A stretch of DNA of 24,942 nucleotides, from positions 1 through 24,942 of the forward strand of contig CAZZFV010000032.1 of NCBI GenBank assembly GCA_964653855.1, in the 5' to 3' direction. Shown here piece after piece: positions 1-5,993 of this stretch. The notes under the pieces were generated by a model that made no database searches, was not told the DNA's origin, and saw nothing but the letters and a program-made list of their open reading frames with translations. The position numbers were made by a program, and so were the translations under genes. The number at the start of each line of letters is the position of its first letter. Position 1 is the first letter of the stretch. The stretch comes from RGIG3528 sp964653855. Lineage in GTDB: Bacteria; Bacillota; Clostridia; Lachnospirales; Lachnospiraceae.

Positions 1-12
1 CCCCCAATAATT

Positions 13-825
13 CTACTTTCCAAACAAATACCCGTATTTTCGCATTTGCTGAAATATAATCGTCTTAACCCTTTCCTTCTCTTTATCCGAATATATATCT
101 AAATTATCCGTCAACTCCGTTGCGTCATTTTTGTCAAACATAAACTTTAAGTTGATTCCGAATTTTTGTTCCGCCGCATCAAGTGCTTCTTCAAAACTTG
201 TGCATATGGTTTTTGCTTTTACTTCCCCGATCAGCTTAATCGTATCTTCACTGAGCGGATAATCGATACTTGTATCGGACATAAGTCCGGCTCCCTGGTC
301 AAAAAAAGGGCAAAGCTTAAATTTCCCTTCTCCGTTCATAAGCACGGCAATATTGTGCATATGTCTGTCTTCATTCAAAAAAAAGGCATCAATCGTCAAA
401 AGCTTACTTAAATATGTCCCAAAGCCTTCAAGACCGGTTATCTTAAGAACGGTATCATAAACAAAATCAAGCCTGTCGGAGATTTCGGGTATTTTCCACA
501 CATCCGCGATAAAATTTCTGTTGTACATCGTTTTATACAGCCTTTGAAGGGTTATGATTTGCCAGCCGTCATATAAAAAATTTTCGCTCTTTGTGCCGTT
601 AAAAACAGTTTTTTTGTATCTTATTTGTTCCGGCTCATATAAAACAAATTCTTCCGGCTTTAATGTCGATTTTTTAAGAAGCGCTGATACAACATATTCC
701 GAAAGTCCTTCATATCCCATATAATCCGCCTTGTACCAGACATTTTCCTTTTCCCATTTAAGCTGGTTTCCCTTTGAAGAATGTCTTTCAAAAGCTTTTA
801 AATTTTCTTCCGATAAATCAATCAT
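13..825 (-). CDS. HipA-like serine/threonine kinase, short form
   Basis: This 270-residue protein carries the core motifs of HipA/CtkA-type kinases. A Ser-rich ATP loop (SSKGNQ, residues 16-21) is followed by a probable ATP-binding Lys in WYKAD (Lys32). The catalytic loop is NEDRHMHN (151-158, Asp153), and PFFDQG (173-178, Asp176) is the expected Mg-binding motif. HipA proteins phosphorylate a translation-linked target, such as an aminoacyl-tRNA synthetase, and act as toxins; the target here is unknown. At 270 residues it is much shorter than E. coli HipA (about 440) and begins almost at the ATP loop, so the N-terminal subdomain is absent. The ATG at 825 has GGGAG six bases upstream and overlaps the upstream HTH gene by 8 bp, implying translational coupling. 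All active-site motifs look intact. A non-toxin kinase role cannot be excluded. Confidence 0.82.
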   Translation of the reverse strand: MIDLSEENLKAFERHSSKGNQLKWEKENVWYKADYMGYEGLSEYVVSALLKKSTLKPEEFVLYEPEQIRYKKTVFNGTKSENFLYDGWQIITLQRLYKTMYNRNFIADVWKIPEISDRLDFVYDTVLKITGLEGFGTYLSKLLTIDAFFLNEDRHMHNIAVLMNGEGKFKLCPFFDQGAGLMSDTSIDYPLSEDTIKLIGEVKAKTICTSFEEALDAAEQKFGINLKFMFDKNDATELTDNLDIYSDKEKERVKTIIFQQMRKYGYLFGK

Positions 826-1369
826 TTTCTTCTCCCGTCATAATCCAAAAATCGTCTTCCGCCATTCTTCCCTTTGTTTTGTCTATAATAAGCATCGGAT
901 CATAAAAAGGAAGTCCGAGTGCATCAAGCTGTATTTTTATTTTGTCTCTTGTTTCCGGAAAGCATCTTGATTTCAAAAATTCTTCGTAATCTTCGTAAGA
1001 CGGATTATCATTTGCCCCGAATGCCCTGAAAAATATATTTTCCGCATAATTTTTAACAAACACCTTTCGATTAATTTCATCCGCCTCTATCAATGTGCAT
1101 TTTTTATCTTTATACATATACCATATTCGGAGAGGATAACGCTGCGCGGGTATTTTTCTTTTTTCAAGCCACTCATCATGCTCCGACAGCATATCGATTA
1201 TCGTTGTGATCGGTCCCGTTATTTCTTTTTTACTTTTTTCCCAACGTTCCACCGTCGGCTTTGACACACCGACAAATTTTGCAAATTCACCCTGTGTCAT
1301 TTTTATTTTTTTTCTGAACTTTTTTATTTCTTCCGGTGTTACCGATACCGATATATTGTAATTATCCAT
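818..1369 (-). CDS. HTH regulator (HipB/antitoxin-like) with extra C-terminal domain
   Basis: Residues 12-62 form an XRE/HipB-type helix-turn-helix (MTQGEFAKFVGVSKPTVERW is the recognition region). Residues 79-178 are a second domain with conserved-looking motifs FLKSRCFPETR (131-141), YDPMLIIDKTKGR (156-168) and AEDDFWI (170-176). A plain HipB antitoxin is about 70-100 residues, so this 183-residue form carries an additional domain. The next gene is a HipA-like kinase lacking its N-terminal subdomain, so this second domain may replace that piece or be the kinase-binding part; this is inference. The start ATG at 1369 has CAGGAGA upstream. The protein probably represses its own promoter through the paired arms at 1407-1457. 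The annotation as a DNA-binding partner of the kinase is solid; the function of the C-terminal domain is not known to me. Confidence 0.8.
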   Translation of the reverse strand: MDNYNISVSVTPEEIKKFRKKIKMTQGEFAKFVGVSKPTVERWEKSKKEITGPITTIIDMLSEHDEWLEKRKIPAQRYPLRIWYMYKDKKCTLIEADEINRKVFVKNYAENIFFRAFGANDNPSYEDYEEFLKSRCFPETRDKIKIQLDALGLPFYDPMLIIDKTKGRMAEDDFWIMTGEEND

Positions 1370-1406
1370 CGTCTTCTCCTGTATTTACATGTTTTTGGTT
1401 CAATTA

Positions 1407-1457
1407 AATCATCAAATTGATTATTTGTAAAGAAAAAAAGTAATCAAAATGATGACT
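1407..1457. promoter_or_regulatory. Candidate operator pair for the HTH/kinase module
   Basis: Two 17-bp arms, 1407-1423 and 1441-1457, are inverted copies sharing TCATCA-NN-TTGATTA. Each arm is itself an imperfect palindrome, and 17 bp separates them. They lie 38-88 bp upstream of the HTH start. On the minus strand a weak promoter (TTGATT at 1442-1447, then ATAATC after 17 bp) falls inside this element, so bound repressor would cover it. Paired palindromic operators of this kind are typical of HipB autoregulation. Binding by this HTH protein is inferred. Confidence 0.5.
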
Positions 1458-1473
1458 TTTTTATAAATGTCAA

Positions 1474-1523
1474 AAACACCGCCTTTTATGACAACTTATC
1501 CAAATTGTCAAAAGGCGGTGTTT
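1474..1523 (-). terminator. Rho-independent terminator of the EAL gene
   Basis: Arms at 1474-1494 and 1505-1523 (core AACACCGCCTTTT against AAAAGGCGGTGTT) form a long stem with a two-base bulge and a loop of about 10 bases. On the minus strand it is followed by TTTTTG. It lies 67 bp after the stop of the EAL gene. The plus-strand flank is also T-rich, but no plus-strand gene enters it. Confidence 0.75.
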
Positions 1524-1589
1524 CTAATTTTAATTTTTTAACGCATACAGTTTTTCCAAACACATATAAGATTACACATATAAGATTTA

Positions 1590-3554
1590 TTAATTCATAT
1601 AAACCTTGTTTTCGAGTCTCTTTTCAAATTCCTTCTTTTCAAGCGGCTTATCAAAGAAATACCCTTGAATATGGGTGCAACCCATGCTCTTAAGTTCTTC
1701 CACCTGTTCCTTTGATTCGACGCCCTCGGCGATTACACTGAGTCCAATGTTCTTTGCGAGCGTAATGATGTCCTGTAAAATCTGCTTTTCCTTTTCGTCC
1801 TTGTAATCCGAAAAAGCCTTGTCGATTTTGAGTTCGTCAAAACGTATAACCTTTAAGATCATGATTGACGAACTTCCCGTACCGAAATCGTCGATTGCGG
1901 CCGTAAGTCCGTATAAATGAAGTGCTTCGACAACGCCCTTTAAGTAAGACAGGGGATACTCGTCAAGGCTTTCCGTAACCTCTATTTGGATCAGTTCCTT
2001 GGGAATTCCGTACTTTTCGACGGTCTTGCAAATTGCCTCCGAAAGTATGGGATTTCCGAGATTTCGTCTCGAAAAGTTAACGGAAACCTGCACGGGCTCA
2101 AGCCCTCTCGCAATCCACTCCTTTATGTCGGCGCACACATGCTCGAGCATATAGAAGTCGAGCTTGCATATGATATTATTTTTTTCGAGAACCGGAATAA
2201 ATTCAAAAGGCGGAATAAGTTTTCCGTCACGTCTCCATCTGACAAGAGCCTCGGCTCCGCAAAGCTTACCCGTCACCGTGTCCACTTTTGGCTGATAAAA
2301 AGGCTCAAATTCGTCGACAAGCATGCCTTTTTGAGCATTGTCTTCAACTTCACGCGTTCTGTTGAATTCCTTTTCGAAGCTTTCGTCCATCATGAAAAAT
2401 TGCTGATGAACGGTATTCTTCGCATAACTTACGGCCGCCGCCGAATTTCCGAGAATCTGTTCGGGTGTGACGTTCTTCGATACGATTTCGTATCCTCCCA
2501 CAATCGCATTCACGTTCACCGTAACCGGATTTCCGTTGTATTCGATTTCAATCGGAACCGAACGCAAAAATTCCGCAAATCCTTCCGTTCTCTCTTTCTT
2601 TATGAGAGCCACAAAATAGTTTCCGCCGAAACGTCCGAGAAGTTCGTCATGCTCAAGATTCTTTTCCACTTTTGCCGCATAACGGCAAATTATTTCGTCG
2701 CCCTTTTCCTTGCCGTACTTGATATTTATCTGCCCCATGCGGACAATGTCAAAGTAAAGCGCGTTGTATTCCGTAATGTCCTTGATGTCTATGATTTTTT
2801 CGATGCTTTTGCTGAATCCGAAAGTATTAAGAAGTCCCGTCATGACTTCGGTGCTTGCCGCGCGCTTATATTCGGAGTTTTGGTCGGTGAGTGCGATTAT
2901 AAAGAGCACAAGTCCGCCGAGGAAAATCGAAAAATTGATAAGCGAAAGTCCGTATAAGAAAAGCTGCGTGATCGATGCCGCAAACGGAAAAAGGCTGAAG
3001 ATGAGAACCGAACGCAGCACGCCTTTGTTTAAAAGTCTTCTGTTTTCAAGTATGATTCCGAAAATGCAAAACAGCGCGATAAGCGGAAGCAAATATCCGA
3101 CAATATAAAGCGGGCCTCTTGTGTAAAGGTTGTTTTCGTCAAAGTAGTAATACATTCCCGTAAATTGGGAAACAACGATCAAAATCGCCGACACAAGAAG
3201 TATTGCCTTACAAAGCTTCATTCTTCGCGGAATCACGTTTTCATATTTGCCCTTTTCGTCATAGAGTGCTTCAAGATATTTTATGAAAATATAAATAATC
3301 GCGATGGTAAATTCAAAAACAAAGAAATTTGAGAGTCTTGTCATGACTTGCCCGACAAGCGACGTGTCACCCCGATACATGTAAGCCGCAGCATCGCTCA
3401 CAAGAAGCGTTGTGATTGTTACCTGGATTCCAAACAGAGCAAGTTTCTTTTTTACCGAAGTAAAATTGATAAACAGAACAAAAATCGCCATGAATAAGCT
3501 TATGGCCGCTGCCGCATCAAGAAAAGTTACCTGATTTTGTCTAAAAAATTCCAT
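1590..3554 (-). CDS. Membrane EAL-domain c-di-GMP phosphodiesterase with degenerate GGDEF
   Basis: The 654-residue protein has about seven N-terminal membrane helices (roughly residues 11-31, 37-57, 73-94, 114-134, 148-170, 180-202, 204-223). A GGDEF domain (about 233-390) and a C-terminal EAL domain (about 410-650) follow. The GGDEF signature reads GGNYF (310-314), losing the catalytic acidic residue, so cyclase activity is unlikely. The EAL domain keeps EALVRW (435-440), VNFSR, EVTES, DDFGTGSS, LKIDKAF, AEGVES and QGYFF, the family's metal and catalytic residues. The predicted role is hydrolysis of cyclic di-GMP to pGpG, perhaps with GTP binding at the degenerate domain as a regulatory input. 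The membrane part is an unidentified sensor. The start ATG at 3554 has AAGGGG five bases upstream. The gene is monocistronic, with its own promoter and terminator, and no link to the arabinan genes is visible. Confidence 0.9.
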   Translation of the reverse strand: MEFFRQNQVTFLDAAAAISLFMAIFVLFINFTSVKKKLALFGIQVTITTLLVSDAAAYMYRGDTSLVGQVMTRLSNFFVFEFTIAIIYIFIKYLEALYDEKGKYENVIPRRMKLCKAILLVSAILIVVSQFTGMYYYFDENNLYTRGPLYIVGYLLPLIALFCIFGIILENRRLLNKGVLRSVLIFSLFPFAASITQLFLYGLSLINFSIFLGGLVLFIIALTDQNSEYKRAASTEVMTGLLNTFGFSKSIEKIIDIKDITEYNALYFDIVRMGQINIKYGKEKGDEIICRYAAKVEKNLEHDELLGRFGGNYFVALIKKERTEGFAEFLRSVPIEIEYNGNPVTVNVNAIVGGYEIVSKNVTPEQILGNSAAAVSYAKNTVHQQFFMMDESFEKEFNRTREVEDNAQKGMLVDEFEPFYQPKVDTVTGKLCGAEALVRWRRDGKLIPPFEFIPVLEKNNIICKLDFYMLEHVCADIKEWIARGLEPVQVSVNFSRRNLGNPILSEAICKTVEKYGIPKELIQIEVTESLDEYPLSYLKGVVEALHLYGLTAAIDDFGTGSSSIMILKVIRFDELKIDKAFSDYKDEKEKQILQDIITLAKNIGLSVIAEGVESKEQVEELKSMGCTHIQGYFFDKPLEKKEFEKRLENKVYMN

Positions 3555-3621
3555 ATTTACCCCTTAAACTTTTTTTAATTTTCAAGACCCCGCTTTTAGT
3601 CCCAAAAATCCCATTTGAATG

Positions 3622-3630
3622 ATTATAGCA
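3622..3630 (-). promoter_or_regulatory. Extended -10 promoter of the EAL gene
   Basis: The minus strand reads TGCTATAAT, a perfect extended -10 (TGnTATAAT), about 70 bp upstream of the EAL start. The matching -35 position, TTCTTT at 3645-3650, is poor, as is common for extended -10 promoters. It lies just beyond the terminator of the arabinan operon, which fits an independent transcription unit. Confidence 0.55.
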
Positions 3631-3648
3631 CATAAATTCCAACAAAAG

Positions 3649-3679
3649 AAGGAAACCGCTTAAAATAAACGATTTCCTT
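3649..3679 (-). terminator. Terminator at the end of the arabinan operon
   Basis: Arms 3649-3658 and 3670-3679 form a 10-bp stem with one G-U pair and an 11-base loop. On the minus strand it is followed by the T-rich CTTTTGTT. It lies 20 bp after the GH43 stop codon. Confidence 0.65.
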
Positions 3680-3699
3680 TTTTCGTTAAACAATTAAAC

Positions 3700-5769
3700 T
3701 TAATCGATGCACTTGCTACCCCAAACGGTGATTTGGTTTTCCGTTCCGAGTGCCGTAAAGACAATTGTGCTTATCTTTGTGTTTTCGACGTTTTGACTCA
3801 GCGTTACACCGTTATATGTTTTTCCGTCAAGTATCAGCGTAATACTTGAAGTGCCCTCCGTGATACTCCACGTTCCCGTGTAATCCCCCGTAATCGTACC
3901 GTCGGAATTCAAAGTAATGAGATCCGTCTTGTTCGTTTCGTATTTCTTATAATTAAGGGAAAGATTATGCATAATCACTTCGTAATCACCCGTGATGTTT
4001 GATACGGTGTTCATCTCCGCGTCAAGCGTTTCCCCGTCAGTCGAATAAGGCGCAGCAACAAGCCAGCCGTCCGAATTCACAAACAATTGATGGATTTTTA
4101 CGTAATGTCCTTCCGTTCCGTTTGACGTTCTTGTGTGGAATACGATGTAGGCTTTTCCGTCGTTGTCGACAAATGCGGAGTTGTGACCTTGTGACACCTG
4201 CGCATAGCTCATGCACCTCCACTTGTATCCGCCGAATATTCTTATTCCCTTTGTGTCATTGTAATTTTGCTTATATGTGTCATAAAACGCACTGTTTCCG
4301 AGGGCGTCCAAGTATTCTCCGTCGGGTGTTTCAGACCTATAATACCTGATATTGTATCCGCTTGCCGCTTCAAGTCCGCCGTACGAAATAAAGAGATAAT
4401 AATAATCGCCTATCTTTTGAATATATGAGCCTTCACCGGAAACATATTTGCCGCCCGCGATTTTTTTGCCGAAGTAAGCGTCCGAATGCTTGTTTGTCTC
4501 ATATGTCACGTTGTAATCACGAAGACCGGTCGTTTCGTCAAGCTCGATTATGAATATTCCGCCCGACCACGAGCCGTAGCTCATCCAAAGCTTTCCGTCG
4601 TCGTCATAAAATACGCAAGGGTCGATTACATTCGGATATTCGTCACCCCATTTTTTGTTTTTAACGCCGTTTGTGACATAGCGTGTGGGGATGGTGCTTT
4701 CTCCCGTAACCCGCTCTGCATCCGTAAGCGAATATGTGTCAGCGGTAAATCCGCCGTAAAGCACCGATCCCGCATAATCGTAAGGTCCCTTTACGTTGTC
4801 CGATGTAAGAAGAACAATGTTCGAAATCCAGTTGTCGCCGTCCGCCGAAAGATAAATGCAATATTTACCCATCGTTTCGTTGTAAATGATATCCGGTGCC
4901 CAAAGGTATCCGTACCACGAGCCCGATGAATCGTCGTCGTTCCACTCTCTTATCTTTTCGATTGTTTCCTGCGTGTAGGAAAGCCTGTAAATACCGTCCT
5001 CGGTTGTCCAGTTCCTAAGATCCGTCGAATAGCCCATTCCCATGTGCGTTCCGAAAAGATAATATGTTCCGTCAAAATCAAGGAATATCGACGGATCGTG
5101 ACACGTGATCGTTACGGGGTTGTTTTTTTCTGCACTCGTGAGTGTCAAAGGATTTTGGTATACCTTAAGCTCGAAAGTAAATTTAACCACGCACTCGCAG
5201 CCGTTGTATGTAACATATTGCATAAGGTTCAATTTTACGATATCCGCGTCGTTTGAAGATGCTTCCTTAAATTCACCCTTTGTGACGTTTTTAAGCGATG
5301 CGCCGCTGTAAATCACGTTTTCGTCACCCTTAATCGTGCCGGTAAACGTATAATCCGCACCCGCCTGAATTACGGGATAGGAATAGTCAAAGCCGGTGTC
5401 CGAAATCGTAAGTCCGTCCGACAAAACATATTTATATGTGCCTTTTGCTATTCTGTAATACTTTTTGTCGTTTGCGAGACGCAATGTGAAATTAATGTCT
5501 TCGCCCGCCGCATATTCCGTCTTATCGAGTGTGAGTTCCGCGCTTATATGCGACTCCTCCGCCGTAACGGTTGATTTTAAACTTTCCGTGTCCGCCATAT
5601 CGTCCGTATTCCCCTTGTTGTCATTGTTTTCGTTGTTATCGATTGATTCGTTATTTTCGATTGTTTCGTTATTATTGTTTGAACCGTTTTCGGATACCGT
5701 ATTCCCGCATCCCGAAACCATCGACAAAACAAGAAGAGTTCCTATTGCCCGTATAAATCTTTTCCTCAT
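3700..5769 (-). CDS. Lipoprotein GH43 arabinanase-like glycosidase
   Basis: Starting at the ATG at 5769 gives 689 residues. That ATG has AAAGGAG upstream and opens a lipoprotein signal (MRKRFIRAIG..., Cys21 after VSG); the open frame extends 56 codons further with no signal-like sequence. An Asn/Asp/Glu-rich linker (about 29-60) and a β-sandwich-like region (about 75-205) precede the GH43 five-blade propeller (about 218-550). Candidate catalytic residues are Asp225 in HDPS (base), Asp383 in VIDP (pKa modulator) and Glu446 in GEGSY (acid), with GHNSAF (528-533) typical of arabinanases. The last 100 residues resemble the GH43_C β-barrel found on extracellular endo-arabinanases. It probably cleaves arabinan outside the cell while anchored to the membrane. 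GH43 is broad and xylan-type specificity is possible, but the GH51 neighbour favours arabinan. It is the last gene of the operon, 224 bp after the LamG gene. Confidence 0.85.
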   Translation of the reverse strand: MRKRFIRAIGTLLVLSMVSGCGNTVSENGSNNNNETIENNESIDNNENNDNKGNTDDMADTESLKSTVTAEESHISAELTLDKTEYAAGEDINFTLRLANDKKYYRIAKGTYKYVLSDGLTISDTGFDYSYPVIQAGADYTFTGTIKGDENVIYSGASLKNVTKGEFKEASSNDADIVKLNLMQYVTYNGCECVVKFTFELKVYQNPLTLTSAEKNNPVTITCHDPSIFLDFDGTYYLFGTHMGMGYSTDLRNWTTEDGIYRLSYTQETIEKIREWNDDDSSGSWYGYLWAPDIIYNETMGKYCIYLSADGDNWISNIVLLTSDNVKGPYDYAGSVLYGGFTADTYSLTDAERVTGESTIPTRYVTNGVKNKKWGDEYPNVIDPCVFYDDDGKLWMSYGSWSGGIFIIELDETTGLRDYNVTYETNKHSDAYFGKKIAGGKYVSGEGSYIQKIGDYYYLFISYGGLEAASGYNIRYYRSETPDGEYLDALGNSAFYDTYKQNYNDTKGIRIFGGYKWRCMSYAQVSQGHNSAFVDNDGKAYIVFHTRTSNGTEGHYVKIHQLFVNSDGWLVAAPYSTDGETLDAEMNTVSNITGDYEVIMHNLSLNYKKYETNKTDLITLNSDGTITGDYTGTWSITEGTSSITLILDGKTYNGVTLSQNVENTKISTIVFTALGTENQITVWGSKCID

Positions 5770-5905
5770 AAATGCTCCTTTTTTAATTTTCCGTATAAAA
5801 GCGTTGTCTGCCCGATGCACGCATTCCGTTATTGTTTTGGACACCGCAATGCTGCAGCATAACGCCGCAACACCGTCACAATTTTTCTCATGCACTCGGC
5901 ACACA

Positions 5906-5934
5906 ACGCTCCGGGGGAAAGTCCCCCGGAGTGT
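5906..5934 (-). other. GC-rich hairpin between LamG lipoprotein and GH43 genes
   Basis: Arms 5906-5918 and 5922-5934 form a 13-bp stem (core CTCCGGGGGA) with a three-base loop and one G-U wobble. It lies 60 bp after the LamG stop. No T-run follows on the minus strand, so it is not a classical terminator. It may protect the upstream mRNA from 3' exonucleases, pause polymerase or mark a processing site, which would lower GH43 expression relative to upstream genes. The same 224-bp spacer contains a perfect 12-bp palindrome at 5849-5860, and I found no convincing promoter for GH43 there. Confidence 0.6.
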
Positions 5935-5993
5935 CATATTTAACTCATATACCCCTAAATCACTTTTACCTTAAGTTTAGACAGTCCCTATTT

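Noticed and set aside
2620..2640. EAL protein as an active diguanylate cyclase
   Set aside because: The signature reads GGNYF and loses the catalytic acidic residue of GGDEF or GGEEF.
1986..2957. A 323-codon plus-strand open frame
   Set aside because: It lies wholly antisense to the EAL gene, has no recognisable domain and a biased, shadow-like composition. The minus-strand protein has clear family motifs.
5621..5690. Repeated ATT/CGTT-like bases in the Asn-rich linker of GH43 as a phase-variable tract
   Set aside because: The repeats are imperfect with no uniform unit, so slippage is unlikely; they just encode a low-complexity linker.
5770..5937. A 56-residue N-terminal extension of the GH43 protein
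   Set aside because: The lipoprotein signal and an AAAGGAG site begin exactly at the ATG at 5769. The extension covers the intergenic spacer and part of the GC-rich hairpin.
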